Positions 1 through 19,564 of a stretch of DNA of 60,000 nucleotides are shown in pieces (the stretch's first letter is position 1; every line of letters begins with the position of its first letter). The notes beneath the pieces are model-generated. The model was given only the letters and a program-made list of their open reading frames with translations, had not been told where the DNA came from and did no database searches. Location of the stretch: the NCBI GenBank assembly GCA_009760855.2, contig WPIO01000003.1:5266501-5326500 (forward strand), written 5' to 3'. The translations under genes were made by a program, and so were the position numbers. Origin of the DNA: Cristatella mucedo (Eukaryota > Bryozoa > Phylactolaemata > Cristatellidae).

Positions 1-67
1 GAGTCTCGCGGAAACACAGCCCGGAAGTGAGGGTTAATGAGACTCACTCTTTCTTTCCCTCAACGCG

Positions 68-75
68 TATAAATA
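68..75 (+). promoter_or_regulatory. TATA-box-like sequence
   Basis: TATAAATA in a GC-flanked context (ACGCG before, GGAGAGCTCG after), a good core-promoter shape, but no downstream reading frame is recognised within 1 kb. Confidence 0.25.
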
Positions 76-680
76 GGAGAGCTCGATGAATCATAGCAGT
101 TACGTCGGGAAATATATAAAGTACCTTAGTGGGCTGACGCTATGCTGCGTCAATGGCTTCACTATTGGCCACGGGTGACGAGTAGGCTGCGCTTTGTCTA
201 TGGCGTAACTATTAGCGGCCGGACGCTTCGCTAATTACAGCAGCGGAAGCAGCAGGCGCACACAACACCGATGGGCAATTCTCTTGAGATTGATTCAGAG
301 ATTTTTTCTTTCTTTGAAGACCTAAGAAGCCGCTCTTCTGCGTCTCTAAGGCTGTAAAGTTCTTAAACTCCGCCAAAACGTGGCAAACTGGTTTTTTGCA
401 GAGGGGCTATAGGGCTCTACGGAAGTTCCGATCAGAGGTCTAGACGAGAGGCTACCATTTGTTGTTGACTGGCAATTCTATTTTTTTGGACGAGTAACGG
501 CTAAAGAGGCCTTAGGGGTACCGCCGATTCTCAACTTCTTGGCTGTCTCCTAGGAGGCCACAGAAATTAGTGTAAGCTAAAAAGGCACTCCACGCTGAGC
601 AATTTAAGAATCCAGTTCAGACTCGCACTTGGTAATAAGCCTACAGCCTTTACGTAACCCTTCATATTTGCAATTGCATG
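76..680. other. No gene recognised
   Basis: Beyond the TATA-like motif I see no exon, RNA gene or repeat that I can name here. Confidence 0.5.
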
Positions 681-891
681 CTAAATAAATAAATGAATAA
701 TAAATAAATACTAGCTGATTTAACAGCCTCTTTTTGTATAGCGACTGGAGAACCTTTACGGCTATCACCACTGTTGCAGTGGCGATACAGGATCGCTCAC
801 CGCAGGATTCGAACCCACGACCTTGAGGCCGAGGTCGTGAAAAGCAGCCGCCTTACCTAGTGAGTCATGCTAACTGTACCATATCGCCTAA
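681..891 (-). repeat. SINE-A copy 1 (tRNA-derived)
   Basis: The minus strand has a tRNA-like head, a B box GGTTCGAATCC, a body GTGATAGCCGTAAAGG, then CTATACAAAAAGAGGCTGTT and an (ATTT)n-like tail at the low-coordinate end. It is the fullest of about seven family members here. Confidence 0.75.
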
Positions 892-1835
892 GGATTATAA
901 CATTCAGCATTGACGTTCTCGCTTCCTATAGCATGACATCGTAGTGGAGTACGTCGATCGTGCAATAAGCCTCATCCTACCTAGCAGGACTGCGACGTTG
1001 GCAGGTAGCTTGGACTCCAGCTACCGATTGTCTTCGCTCAGCACAGCCACACCCGAGCGTGTTCACGTCGGCCGAAGCTGTTTTCTCTAGGAGACCGCAG
1101 GGTGCTGTGCATATGCAAGGCTTGGGCAGATCATGTGCGGCCACCTATTAGGGCCTGTTGGCTGCGGTTTATTCAAGGAGATGCCAAAAACAACATACAC
1201 CAAGGCAGATGAGGAAAGAATTTGTCAAGCCGCTCACGAACCAACCTTATATTTGATGTAGTGATCCACGTCTTTAATCGGCCTGCCGTAGCGGCTTCTC
1301 AGAAACCTGCCCAAATTGTCCGGCAGTGGCTGGCCTTCGACGAGCTTCGGATCAAAGTTGATCTTCAGAAATTTTTATCGTCCTCTGCCTTGTCGAAGAC
1401 GATCTCGCCGTTTACCAATCACCCGTCATCGTTTCGCTTTCGGCATTCCATCAGGGTCTTTATGACTGCCTTCCGATGAGCGAGTTTCGCATACGACTCC
1501 CTCGTGAAGGGTTTGAATAGCATCCGGGTCTTCGTCGTCGTCCGAGGTTCGAAATTGCCGAGCGGTCCAGAAGCTGTGACTCTCAAAAACTGCTCAGCAC
1601 ATCCGCCGTCGCTGCCGCTGCCGCCTTTGACATTATGAGATGCTTAAGACGACCACAATGACGGCGGCACTGTTGGACTGCTACACTGCTCACCATTCAA
1701 CGACAAGCCGCCGCCAGTGGAGCTTCCACGTCTCGCGCTCGCCAGTGGCAGCTCGCAGCTCGCGGCCAGCGACGCATCAAAAACAGTGTCCTCGGGGGCC
1801 TTACTAGACGTGGCCATGAAGGCGACCACTCGAAC
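892..1835. other. No gene recognised
   Basis: Short overlapping ORFs only; nothing family-like. 1881-1915, beside the GT repeat, has CCTAA/CCCTAT-rich sequence (see findings). Confidence 0.5.
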
Positions 1836-1841
1836 GTGTGT

Positions 1842-1882
<41 letters not shown>
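1836..1882. repeat. (GT)n microsatellite
   Basis: 47 bp of GT repeats with one A interruption. Confidence 0.98.
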
Positions 1883-1884
<2 letters not shown>

Positions 1885-2070
1885 CCCTATAACCTAAAAT
1901 CCTAAACCCTATACCCCAAGGGGGCAATGTCCAGGAGAGAGGGAAAGTCGGGGGTGAGGTAAATGTCCGTACCTCCACCTGCTCACCCACCTAACCTCGA
2001 AGATAACCTCAGATTTTAGTGATTTAAGATTATTTACCTTCTACCTAACGCAAACCTTATCCCGCACACC

Positions 2071-2730
2071 ATGGACCAGCAGATGATTTCAAACTTTAAG
2101 AAGCTCCTCACCGAGCACTTACTCAGCTACTGCTTTGAGGTAAAAGAAAGCACAAACCTCACCCTTTGAGAGTTCTGGAAAGACCACTCTAACATTGTGG
2201 TATGCGTAAGAGTTATCGATATGGTCTGGCAGAGTGTTTAGTTCTGCGTGGAAGTAGCTTCCTTGGCCTGACGTTGCGTCTAAAGCGGACTTTGAAAGAT
2301 TTGAACCCGAAGCGCCAGTAGTGGTATCCCTCAGCAAGATTATGAGCCTGGACATTGATGAGGGTGACATCAATGCGCTCATCGAGGAACACTCCGAGGA
2401 ACTGACAACGGAGGAACTATAGGAACTACAGACGCAGCAGCACACAAAATGTCTTCAAGAAATATGTGACTTGGAGGATGTAATCTCTACAAGTGCGGTA
2501 AAGAAATTATTGGCAATGTGAGAGAAGTTTCGGAATTTATTTAAAAGAAGCACCGATATAAAGTGGCAACTAGACGTTCGACGTTGCTAGTTACTGACAT
2601 TTGCATAACTTATTACAAAAGCATTCTGAAAGAGAAAATGAAATATACCTCACTGGACAGGTTTTCATCGAAAGCCGCAGTAACTGAAATTAAGGAAAGC
2701 GTGGCGAAATGGGCAAACATCAGTGAATAA
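2071..2730 (+). pseudogene. Tigger/pogo-type DNA transposase C-terminal relic
   Basis: The reading MDQQMISNFKKL...CFEVKESTNLTL...EFWKDH matches the region after the DDE catalytic core of Tigger transposases. It continues in another frame with DFERFEPEAPVVVSLSK and EEHSEELTTEEL, and ends with YTSLDRFSSK, like the PCNA-binding QTSLDRFF tail of that family. Stop codons (first at 2167) and at least one frameshift show it is dead. No catalytic domain or terminal inverted repeats were recognised nearby. Confidence 0.75.
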
Positions 2731-3709
2731 GGTTCTGCTATTCGTTTCAGCCTTTTCCCTCCAACTTAGTCAGCATCTTCAAAACGTCTGCTCTTCTCGG
2801 TAAATGCTGTACATTAACTATGCTTAGTAAAAACCAGTTTATTGTAGTACATTCTATTGCGACGTATTTTAATGCGTTATTTTTTATTTATAAGCACATT
2901 TTTCTATTTAAGTCATGTGACAAAAACCACGATCTTTTTTGGGAGTCCAAAGCGTGTTAGCTGCATTTCGATTTATTTCAATACGAAATATTGGCTTGAC
3001 GTTCAAGGAATTCGAGTTAGGAGCTCCCTTACGGAACGAATTGACTGCTTAATCTCGTGTAGCAACGAATGGTCTTTAATCGAACTCGTGGTTTGGAGTT
3101 TAATAAACAGTGTTTCGAGCTCGTACAAGATTGCCTCGGTGCCAGCTGCTCGATGTGATACGGCTGCAACGCTTGCAGCTGCCGTGGTACGACTCAGGGC
3201 TTAGGTACTCGCTTATAACGATCAAGGTCGTGGTTCGTGGTGTGTGTAATAAGTAAGCGTGTGGATAGAGATTACGTTCTCTTGATGTGCAACATCGATG
3301 AACTGTATGCCAGTGTCAGTTCGAAGTTTTGAGTTCGCCCTACCTCCCTAGGCAATTCGTTCTCTTCAAGTGTTGCCCGCCGGAAAGAGGCAGTGGCTGT
3401 GGGCCGATGTGTGCTTGCCCAGTCATTTCTCGCCTTGTCAAATGTGAACTCAGGGCGACCGAAGTCTACAATAACGCTGCAGGCAGCCGCTGCCTCAGAG
3501 GCCTAAGCTATCGGAGCAGCAGCGATGGGGTGTCGTCGGACCCGATTGGCGGAATGCAGCCACCGAAGCCGCCGCAGTCTCAGCGTGCGTCAGGCGGAGG
3601 CGCTGCAGCACCAGCACTCCTAAAACGATTTAAGTGTTCTTTCTTCGAAATAAAGGTGTACGATGAGAGCGAAAGAGAGGCAGGGAGAAAGAGAGGGAAA
3701 GGATGGAGT

Positions 3710-3710
<1 letters not shown>
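2731..3710. other. No gene recognised
   Basis: Contains ORFs of 115 and 151 codons that look non-coding (the second runs into the GA repeat). Confidence 0.45.

Positions 3711-3757
<47 letters not shown>
3711..3757. repeat. (GA)n microsatellite
   Basis: An uninterrupted GA run inside a longer purine-rich tract (3664-3785). Confidence 0.98.
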
Positions 3758-3761
<4 letters not shown>

Positions 3762-3974
3762 CGAACATAGAGAAAAGGAGATAGGGAGTAGAGAAGGTGA
3801 TGTATACTAGCGCTTAGTAGTTCCCCAGCAGGCCATACTTTCTGTGACTCGGCCTCTGGGCCACAGTGTGGATATTCGCGGCCGTACAGGCCGAGGGAGA
3901 GGGCATTGCAGACATCAAAGGTTGGTTGTCTAGGTTAGCGGTCCTATGGGCGTGGGATATTTCTTTGAATAAAA

Positions 3975-4021
3975 AGAGAGAGAGAGAGAGAGAGAGCGAG
4001 AACGAGAGAGAAAGAGAGAGG
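3975..4021. repeat. (GA)n microsatellite, imperfect
   Basis: GA repeats interrupted by GCGAGAACGA. Confidence 0.95.
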
Positions 4022-4109
4022 GGGTTTGTCTACATAAGCTGCTCGCTCATCCACCTTCGTGGCAATTGTGCCAGTGCCAAAAGAGGCAGGCAGACGAGAT
4101 TTCGCATTA

Positions 4110-4740
4110 TGTAAAGCGCCATCTCTATTATGCAAGGCAACCGACAATGTAACGTAAAGCATCTAAGTCTGTAACTCCACAAAGCCACAAGGACTAGATG
4201 GGTGTTAGGCGGTGAAGTTTACAGTATCCACTCAAAGCCTAGCGGCTTTTGGCGCGAACTTTAGCAGACTTTATCTCACGCAGCAAAGAGAAAGTGAGAA
4301 GCATGGCTGAGTCACAGTGCAGTCCAAGAAGTAAGTAGCAGTTCAAGGCAGCTGGAAAGAATGGGCCACAGCCGGCAGAAGGAGGGTTGATGTCTTTGTC
4401 AACCTTGTGGAAGTGAGTTCCACGGTCGTTTAATTGCAAAGCAAAAGCTTCTGTCGCCAAATTTCTTTAAGTGTAGGCAAGGAACAAGTCTCTAATGTTC
4501 ATAGAAAACCATTCGGCATAATGAGGTTGAAACTGGTGCAGCAGTTCAGCTACGTAGGACGAAGTGTCGCAAGTCACTGGACTATTGGGTCAGAGGTCAT
4601 TGGGTCAGAGTAATTGGTTCAGTGAGTCTAGAGGTTCAGAATAAGAATTTTTCACTGTGTCCGCTAATCAACCAGGAGCCGCTCTATCTCTTTAAGCAAA
4701 GATGGCACATTGCTGAACCTCTGCTGTTTATTGACTGAGC
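4110..4740 (-). mobile_element. CR1/L2-type LINE 3' fragment, family 2, copy 1
   Basis: The minus strand contains SYVAELLHQF followed by residues of the C-terminal domain that follows reverse transcriptase in CR1/L2 elements. It is alignable by eye with 6945-7620 and 42430-42893. Frameshifted throughout. Confidence 0.6.
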
Positions 4741-6919
4741 TTCGTTTAATCTGAGGTTTTTGTTGCTCACCTTTGGGAGCAGAGGTCGTTGGCTCAATTG
4801 CTACGGCCTATGCGAAGTGTCTGGATAGAGATTCAGTCATCCTTTTGCTAAATGCAAATCAATTTGTGTTCACTTTATAACCTTATGGCCGTATTGAGCA
4901 CATATAGAAGCTTTATATTTCTTTTGGCATCATAGCTAATACTAAATAGCAATAATCCAGCCTTGACTTGTTTCGTTTTATCCGTGATTTTAGTTGCTGG
5001 CCTTAAACAGCAGATGTCGCCGGCTCGATTCCAACGGCCTATGCCAAACGCCAGCGTAAAGATTTAGTTATCTCTTTCTAAATGCAAATGAATTATTAAT
5101 TTTTTGTTCACATTATAACCTTGCTGCCATATTTGCCGCCACATGTAGAAACTTCTTAGCACTCTCAGCTGCCTTCCGTCGGCTGCATGACGTCTGCTGC
5201 TTGAAGTCACGTCCGATTTCACTCGGCGGGCAGCATCTCGGTCGGTCACGGCCTCGACCTCAGGCCCATCGTCGCGGCACTGGCGCCGCACTAAGGGGTC
5301 GGGACCTAGCCCTCGAGCTCGCGCCAACAGCGAGCTAACTTTTTCGCTTCTGCAAGATTCGAAGCTGGCACTAGCTAGCTTGGCCCCTCCTATACATGGC
5401 TTCGATATCGAGGTGCCCGTGCACCAAAGGGTATCGTTCGTGTATGGGTTGGCGTGATGATGATACCGTAGGTGTTTTTTCGCAGCCCCACTGCAGTCTG
5501 CGGTCGTCCCGAGCTCGTCCAGGTAGCAGTGCCAACTTCGTACATAGATCGTAGAGATTGTCCACGGATTCGTAGGGAATTGCATGCCGATCTTAAAATG
5601 TGACCTACGCGACGGCTAAGTTGTCGTGGAAAGCTTGCTGCATCGGGCGCAAGCGACCACCACCAGCCGTCGCTGCCGCCGAAGCTGCTCGGCTAACTCG
5701 CGACGTCGTCGCTGCGGCTGGTGCCTCACGCCGGAGGGGTGCTAATGAGCTTGCGTGTTTCGTTTGAAGCCGCTCAGGCGGCCTGTACGGCTGAAGAGCG
5801 GCAGGAAGGAACGTCGTGGGCGGACGCGGCTAGCGCGCCCGCACCGCCGATGAAAAGGAACAGGAAAAGAATCACTCTGGAAAGTGATAAGGACGCGGCA
5901 TACTTCTCGAAGCGCAACAAAACAACGCCTCAGCAAAGCGCTGCCGTGATGAAATAAAGCGTCAGATGTGCCTGGAGTACGAGCGACACGAGGTGGGGTA
6001 GCAGGAGAACGTGAGGCTGGGTGTCGAGCATGCGGCCACGCTTCGCGAGTACGCCAGATTATATGCAGGCGGAAGTAGGACAGGCAGAAGATTGTCTGCC
6101 GAGCTACCGCCTTCGCCGACGGCCGCCCCTTCAGCTCAGGTACAGGCGTCGTGTCGCTACGCTTGAGATGCTTTCGGGTGATTCTTGGCAGAATGGAGAA
6201 AATAAATTTACGAGCGCATGGTTACGTACGCATTGCTTGCGAAGCTTTCATTCGCGGCTCGACTGTTTGTAACGTGACACTTGCAAATGCCTGGGGTGGG
6301 GCTCGGCGCGTCTCTCTGTGCAGTATGCTAGAGATTGGCACTTCGAGACTAGTACAAATTGCTGCACATCACGTGGCACGTGACGTAGCGAGCGTAGCGC
6401 TCGTCGGAGACGAAATCAAATAAGCTTCGGCAGCTGTCACTCGAACAGGAGCATAGCAGGTGCACGCTGTGACATATTTTATACATCAGGGTGATAGTGT
6501 GGTAAAGCTTCAAACTGTTATTCTGGCATACGTGCTATGGGCTACGACAATTGACGATAGGGTTGATTGCATGGAGAGCTATCATTTGGTGGTCGTGTTT
6601 TTATTTATCGGGATCCCGAGGCAAGTTCGCGGGCCTCGGCTTAGAACCTCGTGGCTTTCGGCTTCGAGGCTTCCGGCTCGAGACTCAAGACTTCCAGCTT
6701 GGAGACTCTTCCTAACAAGCGGTTGGTCGCTTGTAGCCGCATCGCTGAGAACCGCTTGGTGGTGGCTGCATCAGAGTTGGATTTAAGGGGAAGAGGAGGG
6801 TGTCATGGCCACACGTTCTGCCAGAATCTTTTGTTATCTCTCGGAACTTACGTCTCTCTCGCAGATCCGTTCGCCGTGTAGCTCAAATCTAGGAGAAATT
6901 ACTGCCCATGCGCTATTTT
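4741..6919. other. No gene recognised; GC-rich 5150-6120
   Basis: The GC-rich part has a 173-codon minus ORF and a 78-codon plus ORF with a basic patch (KRNRKRITLESDKD). Neither has homologous motifs or convincing splice sites. TTTGCTAAATGCAAAT-like blocks near 4850 and 5080 mark a diverged duplication. Confidence 0.4.
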
Positions 6920-7620
6920 AATGTAATATAATTGTAATGAATCTTCGCCAGTAACTACACAAAGCCTCAAAGACCATGTTGGTGTTACGCAGGTGAGTTT
7001 TGCACAGCTCACTCACAGCCTAAGCTGCTGTCGGTACGCATTCGGTAGCCAACAGCCTTTATCCCACGCAAGAAAGAGAAAGTGAGAAGCATAGCTGAGT
7101 CAAGAGAGCAGCTGAGGTAGTGAGTAGTGCGGAAGTAGTAGCTCAGGATGTCTGGAAAGGATGTGCCCAAGTCGGCAGCTGGGGAGTAGTTGGCGTTGCG
7201 TAAGAATCGTGGAAGTTCCACAGTCTCTGACCTGCACAGCAAAAGCTTATGTCGCCAATCGTCATTAAGCAGAGGCATGGAGCAGCTAATTTATTTTCCT
7301 TGCAGGACCTGAGCGCACAAGAAGACTGAAACTGGTACAGCAGTTCAGCTAGGTATGGAGGAGCCAAGCCGTGGCGGGCCATTTGCGTCACTTTGGAAGT
7401 TCAACTCTGTATCCGCTGACCAACCGGCAGCCATCCTAACTCTTTCAGCAAAGAAGACGTGGTCAAACCTCGGGAATTGGTAAACTAGCATTGCAGCCAG
7501 CCATATTTATAGCCACCTGCAGTGGTCTAGAGGCTTTTTTTGCGACAGCCCAGCGGAAAATAAATTACAATAATCTAGCCGAGACAGAACTGGAACGAGC
7601 TGGCTAAAATTTTAGCAATT
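6920..7620 (-). mobile_element. CR1/L2-type LINE 3' fragment, family 2, copy 2
   Basis: The minus strand reads LKELGWLPVGQRIQ, then ARHGLAPPYLAELLYQF and QRLWNF, the order expected after the RT domain of CR1/L2 LINEs. Stops and frameshifts are present. The 3' end near 6920 has a GCGC plus A/T-rich tail. Confidence 0.7.
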
Positions 7621-8000
7621 TGGAGTATTCAACTTACCGCTTAAACCGGAATCGAGCGTTCGACGATTGCAGCTGTGCGTGTGCACAACAACCATGTCGG
7701 ATTGGCTCATTAGTAAGAGCTTGCTTTCGAGGCCCAGGTCTTTGGTGAAGTGAGGTGTACACAAAAGGCACAAACTCAATCCCGGCTATTCTCTGGACAA
7801 GAAAATAATGACGCGCTGTGTTTGAAGAATTCCACAGTCTCAGTCAAGCTCTCGCCACAAAAGACACTGCCAGCTGCAGCAGGCAATCTGTTCTTATATT
7901 GCCGTGATGCATCCACGGATCGAGCTGAGACTGGCAGTGAGAAAGGTCAAGGACCAGCTTGGAATAGCAGCAAACGGCTGTGAGTAGCAGGCTTCTGCTG

Positions 8001-8165
8001 CTATGCGGTGGCTTCATCAGCCGCTGGGTAGATGTCGATTGGTATAGTGCTCTTTCTCAACGACCGCCGCGTCAATGGGTTCGAGCCTCGCAATGGGCGA
8101 TCCTTGATTGGCAACCGGAAGCTTCGGTGATAGCCGTTAAGATTCTTCTGCAGCTACTACAGTTC
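8001..8165 (+). repeat. SINE-A copy 2, diverged
   Basis: It carries GGGTTCGAGCCTCGCAATGGG and GGTGATAGCCGTTAAG, ending near TCTTCTGCAGCTACTA. Head and tail edges are approximate. Confidence 0.55.
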
Positions 8166-9461
8166 ACTGCCCGTCGACTCGCTCCGCCGAGTCAATACAA
8201 TAAGGTATATTACACGTCACTCATGTACACTTACAGTCTATTACAGGTCACTCCAGGAAGTACTGGTCGCCGCCTTGCTGCGTGACGGTCGGATGGACGG
8301 ACTTTTTTGCTTTCATTAATAGGGAAACGAATGAGGCTGTTCAATCAGATAGTATTTACTTTAAATTATAATCCAGCTTCGCGAAGCACAAGTGCTGGGC
8401 TAGCCAGAATGTTGCCAAGAGGGTTGCGTTCAGGTCATTGCTAAACGTAGCGATGAGCGAGCGAGTAACGTCACGGGCGGTGGTTTGCAAGACCGAGCGA
8501 GTGCTTGCAGAAAGCCGAATAATGGGAAAGCTGAGCGATTCGCGATCGTTGAAATCTTAAGAAAAGGCTCTAGTGTAGATGTCGTTGAGTAATAATAGTG
8601 AATGTGAGTTCCACAACCATCTCAAGTTGCACCTAGCGTTCTCCTAGGAGCACTCTTTGATTTACGCTGTAAGCGAACGCGACTGTATAACAGGGTCTTA
8701 ATATCAAGTTGTCGTTCCTCTTTCGCAAGAGATAGCCGGCCTTCTAGGGCCTGCACAACTGGTACACTGAGGCAACAACGTATTCCCCTCAGACCCGATT
8801 ACATCGGTGCTTCCACGGCTTCCCGTTGAAAACAAGTTTCTTACTAAAACGTATGCACAATATGTTGAGTACTGTCTGCCACTTCCTTTATTAGTTAAAG
8901 CAAGAACGTCTGTCACGAGCTAAGATGGCGGCTCCCCAACCATGCCTAGCAAATTGAAGCTCAGCGTTTCTGTAGCTAGACGCTAGACAAGACGCTAGCC
9001 AATCGGAGCGAAGCGTTCTTTAGTCAAAACCAACTGGAGTTCATGTTTAAATTAATGTCTGACTTGAGTTCCGCAACGAGTTACGTGCTACTGAGTAAGG
9101 GTTGCTTACCAGTGCTCCAATTCGTTTGCTGTTTACCAAGACGTACACACTCACGCACACAACAATAAATGTATCGATCGCGATATAAGGGTGCGTTCTC
9201 CAACCTACGTCAGTACCGCCGCCTAACTGCTGCCTTTGGCCATTACTAGGTTGAGAGCCCCCAACTTGGGCTAGAATATCAGAGAGAAGTATTCCTGCTG
9301 TTAGGCGCCAGCCAAGACTCTAGCCAATCGGAGCCCGGCGTTCTTAATTAGCAGGCAATGCGATTTCTTGTTCGAGTTAATGTCTGGCTTGAGTTAAGAA
9401 TTACACGTAACCGACTACGCACTTCCGTCAAAGGGGAGATGGTACAGCGCTGTCTCCAGTG
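8166..9461. other. No gene recognised
   Basis: Holds a repeated GCTAGCCAATCGGAGC block (near 8995 and 9313), so part of it is an unnamed duplicated or dispersed repeat. Confidence 0.4.
8922..8932 (+). promoter_or_regulatory. YY1-type motif
   Basis: AAGATGGCGGC, 2.1 kb upstream of exon 1 of the uncharacterised gene. It could mark a promoter with a 5' untranslated exon; no transcript evidence. Confidence 0.25.
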
Positions 9462-9615
9462 ACAGAAATACTATAAATATATTTTTTTGTTTAGCCCCCT
9501 AATAGAACTTAATCTCTATATTTAGGTGCTTCACATATGCAACGGGGCTCGAGCCCACGACCTCGGCTAGACCTTGGTCGGGGAGAGCACCTTAACTACT
9601 GGGCCAAACCAGCTC
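9462..9615 (-). repeat. SINE-B copy 1 (tRNA head, L2-like tail)
   Basis: The minus strand runs from a CCGAGCTGGTTTGGCCC head through GAGGTCGTGGGCTCGAG (B-box-like) to AGAGATTAAGTTCTATTAG, which resembles the end of the local L2 LINEs. Confidence 0.65.
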
Positions 9616-11031
9616 GGCATTACTCAGCAAAGCAATTACGCATGAAATGGGTTGCTCGTAATTATTATTACCAGCTTCCTGCAAAGTTAAATGAGGAAAT
9701 GGCTTCTATCAGGTCCCTGACACACAAATATTCAGTTGTCTCAAGTAAATCGGGCGCACAGAAGGTCGGCAGTTCGTGTGCTTTCAACTAATTATCCAAT
9801 AAAGGCAGGGAAATCTGCCACAAGTTAGCTCATTAAAGGTGATTTTTTGGTTATGTTTACTGAAGGCGAGGATTTAGTCCTCATGAATAATCTATCAGCT
9901 GCGGGCACGCGGTGTACCAGGAGGCCAGCGGGTCCGGAGACCCTTACCAAAGCTTACCTAGCCGTACCAGGCTCACTAAGTCCACCCATCCGGGCTGATA
10001 AATGCTTTCCTGTCCTCCGCTTAATGTACAGAAATCGGTTACAATTGCTCAGGAACGCTGCAAACTATTGTCTCTGCTCAGTGTCTGCAAGGATCCAGAA
10101 CAGGTTAGGAGGTGCAAGCCAATTGTGGATTATAAATTAGAACTGGCCGCTATCCACACGTCGCCCAGTGGGTTTGCTACTCAGCGTCAGCTTACCTATT
10201 TATGCACTGACAGGCTCATTTCTTGTTCTAATTTAAGGAGGATGCACAGATTCTGCATTCGTGGGTGTGCGTGTGTCCGTAAATGCGTGCCTGTGAATGT
10301 CTACTTATTTTGGCCTAGGCTCGATTCAATTTGTAATATATGTACTCTTTCTTTTCGAATTTTCTGGATAAGAGCCTTGCCGAAACGCCTTAGGTATGAG
10401 CAGAGACCGAAAATGCATGTGAGATCCGGAGGCAAAATAACTAGCAGAACCCGTAGAAGATAAGAAGCCTATATTTTTAACAGCAGTGTACCCCTAATCT
10501 AGTCGCCTGTGTTCTGACCGAGCCGTGGGCTGCTTTGCATAAAAGAAGTTGCCTTGAGCTCTGTACGCGACACGGCCGATATAAAGCCGTCAACGAAGAG
10601 TCAGGAAGCAGCATGCAAATATCCTTAAATAGAAACTTTATTAAGGCTAGGCATATTTTTAGTAAAGGACTGACAAAAAGCCTAACTAAAGACGAATGTT
10701 TGAACTCCTGCGAATATAACAAAGCGAGAAAATTGAGATAGTGACTGCGATTTTGTAGCCGCTATTCAACAATAGACGCCAGACTGAGGCGCGGTGCGCT
10801 CCTTGGCAGCGATCAAACGCAGCAACTGTAGCAGCAAAGCGATACATTTCACCGACGCTGCAGCGAGTACGCCGCGATAGTCTACACCGTCAATGCATCT
10901 ATTTAACAGACGGAAGACGCTTCCCGTTTTAATTATGCGAAGCTAATTCAGCCGATTAAAAGGGAGGCTGCTAAACGATGGCAACTATCATCCGCGTCGG
11001 CAGCTGGATGACCTAGCCCGTACTAGAAGCG
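9616..11031. other. No gene recognised
   Basis: ORFs of 97 and 153 codons lack motifs. If the uncharacterised gene has a 5' untranslated exon it could lie here. Confidence 0.4.
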
Positions 11032-18854
<7,823 letters not shown>

Positions 18855-18874
18855 ATGGCGCCAGGTGGCGCCAT
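18855..18874. other. 20-bp near-palindrome just after a stop codon
   Basis: ATGGCGCCA-GG-TGGCGCCAT starts immediately after the TAG stop of the uncharacterised gene. Each half is itself a palindrome. Confidence 0.6.
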
Positions 18875-19068
18875 AATTGGCCCGGCGACGCCTGGTCGGC
18901 GGCTCGAGGGAAATCTCGTGCGAAGCAGGAGCTGATAGTTTCACGATGCGCTGAGCATTCTCCCGCGTTTGGTGATTTGACTTCAGAATGCATTACAGTT
19001 CAATTTTAGCCGTAGGGAAATTTATGCGACGAATATTTGTTTCTTCTTGGCGTAATAGTAATTTACTC

Positions 19069-19559
19069 TGTAGTTTGGTTGCACAGTAGAGAGCCAGCCG
19101 ATGCCTAACACCGACAGTTTATTCCCAGCACACGGAGCCCCAGAGTGCACGGCTTCCCTCAGCCCCTGCCCTCACACGACTCCCCTCCCCTGGTCGACTC
19201 TGATGACTCATCGACCACAACTGTGCACCGGCCAACCCTGATGGTGGTGAATCCACCATCTGGCCACCAGCTGGTCCATGACACATCAAAGGCGGATCAC
19301 AGCAGTGCACTGGCCGACCCTGATGGTGAATCCACCATCTGGCCACCAGCTGGTTACTGGCCTCTGTCCATACCACATCACAGGCGGACCCCAGCTGTGC
19401 ACCGGCCCCTCTCGGTGGTGCTTCTAACAGCTCATAAGTAGCTTATCAGAGGAGCCTGCATACGATACATACATGCGAACTACACGCTCCCTTGACCTTA
19501 CGGTCACAAGTCAGGAGCCGGCATACAATGCATACATACAAACGTACATACGAACTACA
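19069..19559 (-). mobile_element. Solo LTR of the local Ty3-like family
   Basis: The element starts TGTAGTTTGG and ends GAACTACA on the plus strand, flanked by a perfect 5-bp target duplication TACTC (19064-19068 and 19560-19564). The sense strand is minus: AATAAA precedes CTGTCGGTG, as in the coding copy at 44620-46724. An internal segment of about 80 bp (GGTGAATCCACCATCTGGCC) is duplicated at 19245-19385. No coding region remains. Confidence 0.8.
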
Positions 19560-19564
19560 TACTC

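Noticed and set aside
1697-1990. ORF with Thr-His repeats on the minus strand
   Set aside because: Translation of the (GT)n microsatellite.
3329-3784. 151-codon plus-strand ORF ending in Arg-Glu repeats
   Set aside because: The end is the GA microsatellite and the rest shows no motif, splice partner or composition shift.
5064-5585. 173-codon minus-strand ORF
   Set aside because: No recognisable domain and no splice context; GC-rich region open by composition.
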